64,000 nucleotides of DNA from Ktedonobacter racemifer DSM 44963 (GCF_000178855.1 NZ_ADVG01000001.1:2889481-2953480), one strand, 5' to 3'. Shown: positions 52,064 to 61,204, counted from the stretch's first letter. The notes: generated from the letters alone by a model not told the origin. Program-made: numbers and translations.

Positions 52064-55000
52064 ATGGCAGCCAGTACAACTCAGACAAGGACAAAGCAAC
52101 CGCTCGCGAGAAAGCCACGCGCCTCGTTCTCGGCGGTGACAACGCTCGCACGCTGGCGCTGGCGTCAAAGCGGCTCTCTCTTACTGCTGACCGGGCTGGG
52201 GATCATGGCCGCGATTGTGATCATGTGTACGGTCCCATTGCTCTCGACCGTCACCAATACAGCGGGATTACGCTCGACCCTCAACGCGGACCCAATCAAT
52301 CGCGAGTTACAGATTGATACCAGCATTCAAGGTCTCTCCTCGCAATTGATTAAGGATGTGCATAACCAGGTCGATCCCCTGGTCCAGCAACGCCTCCATC
52401 CCTATCTGACTAATCAGGTCCAGTCCTCCCTGCAATTCCCGGGCATGAGTATCCTGACCCCTAAACCTCAGCACTCTGGCAATCAATTACAGCTCTTCGC
52501 CTCGACGCCCCCGCAATTGCAGGCCCATATCTCACTCATAGAGGGCAAGCTTCCCAGCGCCACCAGTGGCGAGCTTGAACTGATGCTTACACGCGAGAGC
52601 GCACTCGGCATGCATGCCCAAGTGGGCGATACGGTCGTGGTACAGCTCCCCTACATGCTCAATCCACAATCCCAGAGTACACAGAACACGACTATTAGCA
52701 TGCGCCTGGTTGGTATCTTCAAACCAATCACCGCTAATGACCGCTTCTGGAATAGTTCAAGCTTCCAACCGACGATGGCTGGCGAGTGGACGTATTACAA
52801 TGGCCTGGTCAGCGATAATACGCTCTACCAGACCTTTGATAGCGTGGCCCGGCTTACCCACTCCCAGACAACGCTTATCACCTCGCCTGTAACACTGCAC
52901 TGGATCTACTATATCAACCCGACCAGCATCTCGATGAACAATTTAGATGACTTTAGTAGCCAGATGAACCTGGTCCAGACCGGGATAGCCAATAAATATG
53001 GCGCGCTTTCGCTCACCGCGACTACCCTTCCACCCTATCCCTACTTCAAGCAGGTGAAGCTCTCCGGTCCCCTGGTTGACTCTAGCAATAGCAGTGGCAT
53101 TCTGGGTCAGTTCCGTGATCGCATCTCCATTGTGCGTATTCCCATCCTCGTCATCTCCCTTCAGATCATTGCCCTGATCCTGATCTTTGTGAGCATGATG
53201 TCGGAGCTCCTGGTAGATCGCCAGGCAGACTCTATCGCGACCCTTCGCAGCCGAGGCGCCAGTTCTAGCCAGGTCTTTGGCTCACTCGCCGTTCAAGGTC
53301 TGCTAATCAGTGTCCTGGCGCTCATCGTAGGCATGCTCCTGGCCCTCCCCCTGGTAAATCTCATGGCGCATAGGCTGCTGCCAGTCATCGACCAGGACGC
53401 GCTCAACCTCATCGCCAATGCGCCGCTCCTGGCCCTGATTGCCGAGGCTCCCTACGCGCTTCTGGCAGCGGGTATCGCCGTTCTCGCGCTGCTCTTTACC
53501 CTGAACCGCGCCACGCACATGGATGTTCTCTCGGTACGACGCGAGGCCGCGCGCACGCAGCGCCGCCCCTTCTGGCAGCGTCTCTACCTCGATGTCGTGG
53601 CCGCAATTATCGCCCTGGCTGGCTACTTTGCCTCGCTCTATATCACCACTATTAGCAGTGGCGGCCTGCTCGATATTCGCACTCAGACCCTGGTCTCTTC
53701 GCCTCTCGCGCTTATCGCGCCTGTCTTCCTGCTCATAGCCTGCGTCCTGCTCTTTATGCGCGTCTTTCCTGTCTTACTACGCTGGGGATCGAACCTGGCG
53801 GGACGCGGGAGCGGAGCCGCCACGATGCTGGCCCTGGCCCAGATGTCGCGCTCGCCCAGGCAGGCGCTACGCATGACGCTCCTGCTCTCGCTCGCCACCG
53901 CCTTCGCGATCTTCACGCTTGTTTTTACCGCGACTCAGGCACAGCGTACGCAGGACCTGGCTGCCTATCAGGCGGGGGCCGATTTCAGCGGCGCCCTCCC
54001 GGCACCCAATACCCTTGCCCAACCACCTGTTTCCGTCCAGGACTGGCAAGAGCGCTATCGCCAGATACCCGGTATCGTCTCAGCCTCGGCAGATTACCAG
54101 GTCAATGGAGCGACCGATGGCATCTCGCCAACGTTGACGCTCCAACTGGAGGCAGTCGATCTTGATTCATTTGCACAGACAGCCACCTGGCCCGCCCAGA
54201 GCTCAACGCAATCGCTTACCACAATGATGCAGCAGTTGCGCGTTGCCAATGAACCAGGTAAGATACCCGCCTTCGTCGATAGCGTCATCTGGGATACTCT
54301 GCAACTCCATCCAGGTTCAACCTTCTCGGTCACGTTCAATAATGTGACACTCGATGTCTATGTTCTTGGACAAGTGGAACATATTCCTACCATTATCGAT
54401 AATGCCTCTGATACCGCCAATGGCCAGATTCAAGCACAGGGAGGTATCCTGACCAGCTATACAGACTTAAACGCGGCATATCATTCCATCGTACATAAGC
54501 AGGATGCAGCTCTTCCTATCAATCACATCTGGCTCAAAACGAGCGATGACGCGGCCACGCTGGGGCAGGTGCGCAACGCGCTAACGGCTACCCCTCTGCG
54601 CCTTGGCGGGCTAGCTGATCGGCGCGCACTCTATAATTCTATGGAGAATGATCCGCTCTACCTCAACTTGATTGGTATCCTGACCATTGGCGCCTCTACA
54701 GCGCTACTGCTCGCGCTCGTTGGCAGCCTGCTCTCTTCTTGGATCAGTGCCCGCGCCCGCCTGACCAGTTTCGCGGTCCTACGCGCACTTGGGACAACGC
54801 CCGCGCAGGTGGTCAGTGTGCTCTCATGGGAGCAGGCTATTATCTACCTGGTGGCGCTCCTCCTCGGCTTAGGTTTTGGCGCGCTTCTCTCCTATACCGT
54901 CGTACCGTCCCTGGCGGTCACCAGTATTCCACCCATCGCGGCCGGAACGTCTGGTGGAGGAAACGCCTTCTATGCGCTCCAGAGCCTACTACCTACCAGG

Positions 55001-55132
55001 CTAATTTTCTCAAGTCAATTGCTATTGGCGCTGATAGCATTAATAATAATCTGCATTGGCGCGCTTACAACGATGATTCGTGTCGTCTCAAAACCATCCA
55101 TGGGGCAGGCCCTACGCCTGAATGAGGATTAA
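52064..55132 (+). CDS. MacB/FtsX-type ABC permease 3
   Basis: About 1022 residues from the ATG at 52064 (AAAGGA 8 nt before); an earlier start at 51920 would add 48 residues coded by repeat sequence. Same plan as permease 2: N-terminal helix (LLLLTGLGIMAAIVIMCTVP), outer domain, FtsX helices with MMSELLVDRQADSIATLRSR, central helices, outer domain, final helices and MGQALRLNED. The three permeases diverge more in the outer domains than in the membrane regions, consistent with different partners. Confidence 0.88.
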   Translation: MAASTTQTRTKQPLARKPRASFSAVTTLARWRWRQSGSLLLLTGLGIMAAIVIMCTVPLLSTVTNTAGLRSTLNADPINRELQIDTSIQGLSSQLIKDVHNQVDPLVQQRLHPYLTNQVQSSLQFPGMSILTPKPQHSGNQLQLFASTPPQLQAHISLIEGKLPSATSGELELMLTRESALGMHAQVGDTVVVQLPYMLNPQSQSTQNTTISMRLVGIFKPITANDRFWNSSSFQPTMAGEWTYYNGLVSDNTLYQTFDSVARLTHSQTTLITSPVTLHWIYYINPTSISMNNLDDFSSQMNLVQTGIANKYGALSLTATTLPPYPYFKQVKLSGPLVDSSNSSGILGQFRDRISIVRIPILVISLQIIALILIFVSMMSELLVDRQADSIATLRSRGASSSQVFGSLAVQGLLISVLALIVGMLLALPLVNLMAHRLLPVIDQDALNLIANAPLLALIAEAPYALLAAGIAVLALLFTLNRATHMDVLSVRREAARTQRRPFWQRLYLDVVAAIIALAGYFASLYITTISSGGLLDIRTQTLVSSPLALIAPVFLLIACVLLFMRVFPVLLRWGSNLAGRGSGAATMLALAQMSRSPRQALRMTLLLSLATAFAIFTLVFTATQAQRTQDLAAYQAGADFSGALPAPNTLAQPPVSVQDWQERYRQIPGIVSASADYQVNGATDGISPTLTLQLEAVDLDSFAQTATWPAQSSTQSLTTMMQQLRVANEPGKIPAFVDSVIWDTLQLHPGSTFSVTFNNVTLDVYVLGQVEHIPTIIDNASDTANGQIQAQGGILTSYTDLNAAYHSIVHKQDAALPINHIWLKTSDDAATLGQVRNALTATPLRLGGLADRRALYNSMENDPLYLNLIGILTIGASTALLLALVGSLLSSWISARARLTSFAVLRALGTTPAQVVSVLSWEQAIIYLVALLLGLGFGALLSYTVVPSLAVTSIPPIAAGTSGGGNAFYALQSLLPTRLIFSSQLLLALIALIIICIGALTTMIRVVSKPSMGQALRLNED

Positions 55133-55173
55133 GAGCAAACCCCCACGATAAATTGGGAACCTAAGGAGCTAGC

Positions 55174-56145
55174 ATGTCGGAACCTATTATTATTTGTGAT
55201 AATCTGGTAAAAATTTATAAAGTCGCCGACCTTGAGGTCGTGGCCCTGCAAGGGCTGGATCTGGAGGTGGCACCAGGTGAAATGATTGCTATCGTTGGAG
55301 CCTCGGGCTCAGGAAAAAGTACGCTACTCAATATTCTTAGCGGCCTCGATGTGCCAAGCGCGGGCGGTTGCCGTGTCTCAGGCAATGATCTAACGCGCCT
55401 CACAGCCGCTCAGCGCCTGAATTATCGCCGCTATATCGTGGGACAGGTCTGGCAGCAAAGCGGGCGAAATCTCCTGCCCGAATTGAGCGCGGAGGCCAAT
55501 GTGGCCCTCCCTCAGATGCTCAGTGGCGTGGGAAGCCGTCAGCGCAATCAACGCGCCCGTGAACTCCTCGGCCTGGTCGGGCTCGGAGATAAGCTGAACA
55601 AGAAACCTGAACAGCTCTCAGGTGGTGAACAGCAGCGCTGTGCCATCGCTGTCGCCCTGGCAAACTCGCCCCAGGTCTTGCTAGCCGATGAGCCAACAGG
55701 TGAACTCGACTCGGTCACAGCACACGTTATCTACAACCTGCTGCGCGAACTCAATCAGCAGTTGGGACTGACCATCGTTACCGTTACCCACGACGCGGCT
55801 CTGGCGGCCAACGTTGACCGCACCATCGCCATCCGCGATGGACGCACCAGTACCGAGACCGTGCGCCGCGAGGCCGAGCTAGATGAACTACACGAGCATA
55901 TGCAGGAGGCCAGCGCCATTATCGGCCTCTCCACACGCACTCACCGCGAATCGGTACTGATTGACCGTGCGGGTCGCCTGCAACTTCCCAAGGAGGCCAT
56001 CGAGCGCCTGCCCTTCAATGGTCGCGCCGAGGTACGCATCGTCGATGACCATGTCGAACTCTGGCCCCTCCAGAGCGAGGGTAATGGTAACGGCAAAAAT
56101 GGACACATCATATCCGAGCCCTCCATGAAGGGAGAGAAACACTAA
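55174..56145 (+). CDS. ABC ATPase with C-terminal AbrB-like domain
   Basis: 323 residues, AAGGAG 6 nt before the ATG. ATPase of the LolD/MacB class: Walker [16 protein letters not shown]-loop in [10 protein letters not shown], signature [18 protein letters not shown], Walker [14 protein letters not shown] and His in VTVTHD (residues about 1-230). Unusually about 90 more residues follow, including [20 protein letters not shown] and [15 protein letters not shown], which has the look of an AbrB/SpoVT swapped-hairpin (about 265-305). It may be a regulatory or dimerising tail. It powers the permeases with the next ATPase, whose start overlaps its stop. Confidence 0.87.
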   Translation: MSEPIIICDNLVKIYKVADLEVVALQGLDLEVAPGEMIAIVGASGSGKSTLLNILSGLDVPSAGGCRVSGNDLTRLTAAQRLNYRRYIVGQVWQQSGRNLLPELSAEANVALPQMLSGVGSRQRNQRARELLGLVGLGDKLNKKPEQLSGGEQQRCAIAVALANSPQVLLADEPTGELDSVTAHVIYNLLRELNQQLGLTIVTVTHDAALAANVDRTIAIRDGRTSTETVRREAELDELHEHMQEASAIIGLSTRTHRESVLIDRAGRLQLPKEAIERLPFNGRAEVRIVDDHVELWPLQSEGNGNGKNGHIISEPSMKGEKH

Positions 56146-56879
56146 TGGATTCACAAGCACTGACCGCTCAGCAGCCAAACAGCAACCCCGTGAGCACTAT
56201 CGTCGAGGCCCGGGGCGTCACACGCGACTTTTCCTCTGGCGGTGGAGTCGTGCATGCCCTGCGCGGAATCGATCTGCGCGTCCTTCCAGGCGAATTTGTC
56301 GCCCTGCGCGGGCGCTCCGGCTCCGGCAAGACCACCCTGCTCAATATCCTGATCGGACTGGATAATCCTACCAGTGGCAAGGTCTCCATCCTGGAGAAAG
56401 ATCTCTCCACGCTTAACGAGACTGAACGCGCGCGCCTGCGCCGCGAAAGCGTTGGCATGATGTTTCAGAACGCCCACCTCTTCCCCTCGCTTACCGCGCA
56501 GGAGAACGTCGAAATTCCCCTACGCCTGGCCCGCGTGCCTGGACGCAAACGCACAGAAATGGCCCTACAGGCACTTGAGCACGTTGGCCTGGGCAAACGC
56601 GCCCATCATCGCGGCATGGAGCTTTCAGGCGGGGAGCAGCAACGCGTGGCCCTCGCCAGGGCGCTGGTCCACAAACCACGTTTTATCATCGCCGACGAGC
56701 CAACCGGCAATCTCGACTCCCTCACGGGACGCGACATCATCATGCTCCTACGCACCATTGCCCACGAGGAGGGCATCGGCATGCTCATCGCCACCCACGA
56801 CGCCGTCCTCTACAAGGCCGCCGACCGCGTCCTCTACATCAACGATGGCCTCGTCACCAGCGAAGCCCCTCAAGAGTAG
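56145..56879 (+). CDS. ABC ATPase (LolD/MacB type)
   Basis: 244 residues; the ATG overlaps the previous stop (TAATG). Standard ATPase: Walker A GRSGSGKTTLLNIL, Q-loop MMFQNAHLFPSL, signature [18 protein letters not shown], Walker B FIIADEPTGNLDS, His in IATHDAVL. It lacks the C-terminal tail of its neighbour. With three permeases and two ATPases, the ATPases could form a heterodimer or serve different permeases; the sequence does not decide. A 28-bp-stem hairpin follows. Confidence 0.92.
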   Translation: MDSQALTAQQPNSNPVSTIVEARGVTRDFSSGGGVVHALRGIDLRVLPGEFVALRGRSGSGKTTLLNILIGLDNPTSGKVSILEKDLSTLNETERARLRRESVGMMFQNAHLFPSLTAQENVEIPLRLARVPGRKRTEMALQALEHVGLGKRAHHRGMELSGGEQQRVALARALVHKPRFIIADEPTGNLDSLTGRDIIMLLRTIAHEEGIGMLIATHDAVLYKAADRVLYINDGLVTSEAPQE

Positions 56880-56903
56880 TAGTGCACATCTAATACATCC
56901 TAG

Positions 56904-56963
56904 AGTAAAGTAGTGCGTGTGGATCGCGCGCGGATGCGCGCGATCCACACGCACTACTTTACT
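56904..56963 (+). terminator. Perfect 28-bp-stem hairpin after the ABC operon
   Basis: Arms AGTAAAGTAGTGCGTGTGGA... with loop GGAT and no mismatch, 24 nt past the last ATPase stop. Terminator placement without U-tract. Confidence 0.75.
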
Positions 56964-57112
56964 TGTGAGCGCCGCAGGCGCGAAAAGAGACAACCCTTTG
57001 GATTGAAGGGCTATACTAAGATCATACATCCACATTTTCAAGTTCTCCGTTCGCTGTCTGCAATAGGGATGGACAATGTCCATAGGCATTATTACGACGG
57101 GAGGGATAACTT

Positions 57113-57547
57113 ATGAGCGATATGAGCACTCTGTCTCGTAAACGTCCAATTGGGATTAACATTATCGCCATCTTCCTGGCTTTCTCCGGCCTCCTGGCCC
57201 TAACCGGCGCTATGCTCAACTTTGTAAGTGTAAGCCGAGAATTCGGGCGCATGCCCAATCACACCGCCGCCTTCTTACTCACTTTAGGCGTCATTTCAGC
57301 TTTCTTGAGCATCTACTCCTTTGCACTCGTGTATGGACTCTGGACACTCAAACGCTGGGCCTTCTGGTCTACCCTGGCACTTGAAGTAATCCTCTTAATC
57401 CAGAACATCGTGCTCTGGCTTATGCATGTCTACACGCCAGTAGCCTTCATCTTCAATAGCCTGGCCCCCTTGCTGATTATGGGCTACCTCTTTTTTAATC
57501 AGGAAGTACGTGCTACTTTTAATATCAGCCACATAAAATTCCAATAG
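57113..57547 (+). CDS. Four-helix small membrane protein
   Basis: 144 residues with GGGAGGGA a few bases before the ATG. Four hydrophobic helices (about 14-36, 50-72, 76-97, 102-125: IGINIIAIFLAFSGLLALTG, LLTLGVISAFLSIYSFALVY, and so on) with short loops and a hydrophilic C-terminus. It resembles small DoxX/unknown-function membrane proteins but no catalytic residue stands out. Between a terminator and an IS element; function unknown. Confidence 0.7.
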   Translation: MSDMSTLSRKRPIGINIIAIFLAFSGLLALTGAMLNFVSVSREFGRMPNHTAAFLLTLGVISAFLSIYSFALVYGLWTLKRWAFWSTLALEVILLIQNIVLWLMHVYTPVAFIFNSLAPLLIMGYLFFNQEVRATFNISHIKFQ

Positions 57548-57559
57548 CTTAAATGACTA

Positions 57560-59094
57560 GTTTATTAGTGCATCCGACAAGTTGGAGGGGCCATGCTAGC
57601 ATGGCCCCATAGGCATTAAGTTAAGAAAAGATGACAACAAAAAGCTCCTTGAAAGATGATGAAGATTGATCAAAACATCATACATCAAGCAAGGAGCTAT
57701 CAGATGACCAGTGTATCACAACTTGAGCGCATATTGAAACACGTCTTGGAAGAGCGAGCCAATGCATTGGCAAAAGAAACTGGCTTCGTGAAACGAGAGC
57801 GCAAGCTCACAGGGGCCGATTTTGCCCAAATTTTGCTCTTTGGGCACTTGCACACCCCACAAGCAAGCCTGGATCAGTTGACCCAGGCAGCTCAGCTTCG
57901 TCAGGTGCAGATCAGCAGTTCGGGTCTGCATCAGCGTTGCACACAAGAGGCGGCAAGATTTTTGCAAGCGGTGCTTTCGGAATTGGTGGAACAGGTCGTG
58001 AGCGTGCAAGCGGCTCCCATTGCGCTCTTCAAGTCGTTCAAGCAGGTGATCGTTGAGGACAGTTCAACCATCATTCTGCCAGCCGCTCTCAAAGAGCTGT
58101 GGCCTGGATGTGGTGGAGGGGGTCAAGAAAGCAGTGAACGCACTCAGGCAGCGCTCAAACTACATGTGCGTTGGGATATCAAACACGGGCAACTCATGGG
58201 ACCACGCTTGTCGGCAGGACGAGTACATGAATTACATGGTCCTTTGAGTCAAGAGCCGGTTCGCCCTGGCAGTTTGTACGTGGCAGACCGTGGCTACTGG
58301 AGCCTGGCTCACTTGCGTCAACTTCACGAGCAGAAGGTGCGCTTCTGCCAGCATCCAAAGGCCAACACGGTCTTTTGGGATCGAGAGGGCAAGCGGATTG
58401 AACTGGAGAGCATCTTGCCTCGCATGATTGGGCAGATCAAGGTGAAGCATGTCTACTTAGGAGCACAGAACCCCTTGCCCGTTCGCCTGCTGATGGTACG
58501 CGTTCCAGAAGAGGTGGTAGCACAACGACGCGAGCGCTTGGCGCAAGAGGCGACTGATAAAGGCCAGGCAGTGAGTCCTAAGCAATGGGAATTGGCTGCG
58601 TGGACACTCATTGTAACCAACGCTGCAGCCAAACATGTGGGACCAGCACAAGCCTTGGTGATCATGCGTGAACGCTGGGTGATCGAGCTGCTCTTCAAGC
58701 TTTGGAAAAGTCAGGGGCACATTGATGAGTGGCGATCGCAACATCCCTGGCGAGCGTTGTGTGAGCTGTATGCCAAACTGATGGCAGTTGTGGTCCAACA
58801 TTGGCTCCTCTTGTTTGGGTGTTGGCAGGATCCTTGGCGCAGTTTGGTGAAAGCCTCCGCGGTGGTGCGATCTCTGGCCTTACAGGGATTGGAAGTGCTC
58901 GGTGGCTTCTGCCGTTTGCGCCTGCTGGTCGACCAACTCTCTCGAATGATGCAGTCGGGCTGTCGGGTCAATCCTCGCTCGACTGAACCCTGCTTGGCTC
59001 AGTTGCTTCTCGATGGTCTCGATTGGCTCTTAACTTAATGCCTATGGGGCCATGCTAGCATGGCCCCTCCAACTTGTCGGATGCACTAATAAAC
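57560..59094. mobile_element. IS4-family insertion sequence with long terminal inverted repeats
   Basis: The ends (57560-57625 and 59029-59094) are exact inverted repeats over about 66 bp (GTTTATTAGTGCATCCGACA...). Each end contains its own small palindrome GGGGCCATGCTAGCATGGCC(CC). One intact transposase gene lies inside. I could not identify a target duplication with confidence. About 1535 bp. Confidence 0.82.
57704..59038 (+). CDS. IS4-family DDE transposase
   Basis: About 444 residues from the ATG at 57704 (AAGGAG 8 nt before). The N-terminal helical part (SVSQLERILKHVLEERANAL) is followed by the catalytic core: Asp in VIVEDSSTIILP, Asp in LYVADRGYWS, and Glu in RERWVIELLFKLWKSQGHID with the YREK-like helix. 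The stop falls just inside the right terminal repeat. The frame is intact, so the element could still be active. It moves the IS by cut-and-paste. Confidence 0.9.
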   Translation: MTSVSQLERILKHVLEERANALAKETGFVKRERKLTGADFAQILLFGHLHTPQASLDQLTQAAQLRQVQISSSGLHQRCTQEAARFLQAVLSELVEQVVSVQAAPIALFKSFKQVIVEDSSTIILPAALKELWPGCGGGGQESSERTQAALKLHVRWDIKHGQLMGPRLSAGRVHELHGPLSQEPVRPGSLYVADRGYWSLAHLRQLHEQKVRFCQHPKANTVFWDREGKRIELESILPRMIGQIKVKHVYLGAQNPLPVRLLMVRVPEEVVAQRRERLAQEATDKGQAVSPKQWELAAWTLIVTNAAAKHVGPAQALVIMRERWVIELLFKLWKSQGHIDEWRSQHPWRALCELYAKLMAVVVQHWLLLFGCWQDPWRSLVKASAVVRSLALQGLEVLGGFCRLRLLVDQLSRMMQSGCRVNPRSTEPCLAQLLLDGLDWLLT

Positions 59095-59205
59095 TTAACT
59101 TTCTCTTCCCCCTATTCAACAACCGCCCAAAGCGCTATACTTAACCATACTATCCACCACATTTGTATAGATTGTTTTTACTCCCTTGACCAGGAATTCA
59201 GAGCA

Positions 59206-59697
59206 ATGCAAAAGAGAGCATTCTATATTCGCGCCCTCGCGCCAGAAGATCGAGCATGGTTGATCCAGTTCATACACGAACATTGGGGCGACTCGATCAT
59301 GATTTCGCGCGGCGTCACACATGACCTCACGACCTATCCTGGTTTCATCGCCATCCACGATGGTGAGCGCATCGGTCTGCTCACCTATCATATCCAGGAA
59401 CATAACTGCGAGGTGACAAGCCTAAATAGCCTGCTCCCCGGTCTAGGTATCGGCACGGCTCTCCTTGAAGCCGCGAGAGGAGAGGCCGTACACCAGCATT
59501 GCTCACGCCTCTGGCTCATTACCACTAATGATAACATCGACGCGTTACGTTTCTACCAGAAGCGAGGGTTCACCCTGGTCGCGGTTCATCGCGACGCGAT
59601 CAGTGAGTCACGCAAAATTAAACCAGGCATTCCTTTGCTTGGAGAATATGGTATCCCTATTCGGGATGAGATAGAGCTAGAGTTTTTGCTGGCCTAA
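59206..59697 (+). CDS. GNAT N-acetyltransferase
   Basis: About 163 residues from the ATG at 59206 (AGGA about 11 nt upstream); an earlier in-frame start at 59074 would cover IS sequence. GNAT signs: FYIRALAPEDRAWLIQFI start, the acetyl-CoA pyrophosphate loop LLPGLGIGTALLEAAR, and NDNIDALRFYQKRGFTLVAV near the end. Acceptor unknown. It may have been moved or newly promoted by the adjacent IS. Confidence 0.82.
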   Translation: MQKRAFYIRALAPEDRAWLIQFIHEHWGDSIMISRGVTHDLTTYPGFIAIHDGERIGLLTYHIQEHNCEVTSLNSLLPGLGIGTALLEAARGEAVHQHCSRLWLITTNDNIDALRFYQKRGFTLVAVHRDAISESRKIKPGIPLLGEYGIPIRDEIELEFLLA

Positions 59698-59754
59698 GCC
59701 GAAAACGTATTTCTCTACAACTCAATAGCGCAAGAACAGAAGGGATCTCGGCTC

Positions 59755-60288
59755 ATGCTTCGTTTAATTGAACCATCATATGAGTACAAACAGCAGTTTA
59801 TTGAGGCGATTCGCGAATTTCAACTTGAAGGACGCCATATGGAGAAAGACGTGCAGCGCCTCACAGCCGATTTTACTTCCTTTCTTGCTCAGCTCCAGGC
59901 GCAACAGCAGCGACGCTCTCCCTATGCCGTGCCCTCCACGGATTTCTGGTTGGTAGAACATGAAGAATTTATTGGCCGCCTCTCGCTACGCCATGAACTC
60001 AATGACTTCTTGCTGAAAATTGGTGGACATATCGGCTACGAAATTCGCCCCTCCAGGCGGCGCCAGGGTTACGGAAAAAAGATGCTCGCCCTTGGGCTAA
60101 AAGAGGCGCACAAAATTGGCCTGAGTCGCGCCCTGGTCACCTGCGATGAGAACAACATCGGCTCCAAAAAGGTGATCGAGGCCAACGGAGGCCAATTCGA
60201 GAACGCCACCCTCGTCGAAGGCTCGCCCATCCGCAAACTCCGCTACTGGATCGACCTCACAGAGATTTCCTGGCATGAGGAAGGATAG
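59755..60288 (+). CDS. GNAT N-acetyltransferase
   Basis: 177 residues; GAAGGGA lies upstream of the ATG. The N-terminal part (YEYKQQFIEAIREFQLEGRH) is typical of the subgroup that pairs a helical start with FIGRLSLRHELNDFLLKIGG, IGYEIRPSRRRQGYGKKML (acetyl-CoA loop), and CDENNIGSKKVIEANGGQFE. Predicted small-molecule acetyltransferase; 57 bp from the previous gene, so co-transcription is likely. Confidence 0.85.
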   Translation: MLRLIEPSYEYKQQFIEAIREFQLEGRHMEKDVQRLTADFTSFLAQLQAQQQRRSPYAVPSTDFWLVEHEEFIGRLSLRHELNDFLLKIGGHIGYEIRPSRRRQGYGKKMLALGLKEAHKIGLSRALVTCDENNIGSKKVIEANGGQFENATLVEGSPIRKLRYWIDLTEISWHEEG

Positions 60289-60334
60289 AGACCCCAGGTG
60301 TCGAGAAGGATACGGCCTTCCTATTAAACTCAGG

Positions 60335-60350
60335 CGTTTCACGTGAAACG
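60335..60350. promoter_or_regulatory. parS-like site
   Basis: CGTTTCACGTGAAACG matches the bacterial parS consensus TGTTTCACGTGAAACA at 14 of 16 positions, including the whole 14-bp core GTTTCACGTGAAAC. It is a perfect palindrome (18 bp with flanks). ParB/Spo0J binds this sequence in chromosome segregation. No parA/parB is in the window, so only the site is seen. Other CACGTG sites in the window lack the flanks. Confidence 0.6.
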
Positions 60351-60470
60351 CTTGCTCGCTTGACGGATAAAAAAGATGAGGATAAGGCTTGTCATTTCAG
60401 CGTTTTGCTGGTATACTACGCACCATAGAATCTATGTTCTACACACTCCACTCCCTATTCGCCCGCACAG

Positions 60471-60505
60471 AGAGTCCGCAGGAAAAAGCCTGGCGGACTC
60501 TTTTT
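60471..60505 (+). terminator. Intrinsic terminator after the acetyltransferases
   Basis: Stem AGAGTCCGC(AGG)/(CCT)GCGGACTCT with a bulged G and loop AAAAAG, followed by TTTT. It serves the plus-strand acetyltransferases and faces the nth gene. Confidence 0.75.
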
Positions 60506-60535
60506 ATGCGCGAAATCAGCTCCTCCAAAGGATGA

Positions 60536-61204
60536 CTACTGATCAAGCATGGCCGAGGGGCAGTAGCTGGCAAGCGTGCATTGGGCGCAGAGTGGCTTGC
60601 GCGCATTACAAACTGCGCGACCATGATAGATAATGCGATGGGCCACCTCTAACCAATGCTCGCGCGGCACCAGCGCCATCAAGTCGCGCTCGATTTTAAC
60701 GATATCGTTCTGCTTCGACCAGCCAAAACGCTTTGAGAGCCGATCCACGTGGGTATCCACGATAAAGCCATCCACCACGCCAAAGGCATTTCCCAGGATC
60801 ACATTGGCCGTCTTACGCGCGATACCGGGGATACGCACCAGCTCCGCCATCGTTCCCGGCACCTCGCCACCATAATGGTCGAGCAGATACTGACAGGAGA
60901 CACGCAGTTGGTTAGCCTTCTTGCGATAGAAGCCAGTCGGCTTGATATCCTGCTCCAGTTCCTCCTGATTGGCCCCCGCGTAATCGGCGGCGCTACGGTA
61001 CTTCTGGAAGAGCGTCTTTGTGACGGCATTAACGCGTTCGTCGGTACACTGGGCTGCGAGCTGGGTCGCAACAAATAGCTCCAATGGAGTCGTGAAGTCA
61101 AGATCATAGCGCGCCTCGGGATAGAGGCGATACAGCTCGTCGATAATGGCCTGTACCTGCTCGCCGGAGCCAACCTGTACCCCGGATGAGAGGGAACTAC
61201 TCAT
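60536..61204 (-). CDS. nth: Endonuclease III
   Basis: 222 residues from the ATG at 61204 (AAAGGA about 13 nt upstream). DNA glycosylase/AP lyase of base excision repair of oxidised pyrimidines. The helix-hairpin-helix with catalytic Lys (VRIPGIARKTANVILG), the catalytic Asp in IVDTHVDRLSKR and the [4Fe-4S] cluster ligands C-x6-C-x2-C-x5-C (CNARKPLCAQCTLASYC) are all present. Length is normal. It has its own transcription unit, convergent with the acetyltransferases. Distant from ung but in the same repair pathway. Confidence 0.95.
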   Translation of the reverse strand: MSSSLSSGVQVGSGEQVQAIIDELYRLYPEARYDLDFTTPLELFVATQLAAQCTDERVNAVTKTLFQKYRSAADYAGANQEELEQDIKPTGFYRKKANQLRVSCQYLLDHYGGEVPGTMAELVRIPGIARKTANVILGNAFGVVDGFIVDTHVDRLSKRFGWSKQNDIVKIERDLMALVPREHWLEVAHRIIYHGRAVCNARKPLCAQCTLASYCPSAMLDQ

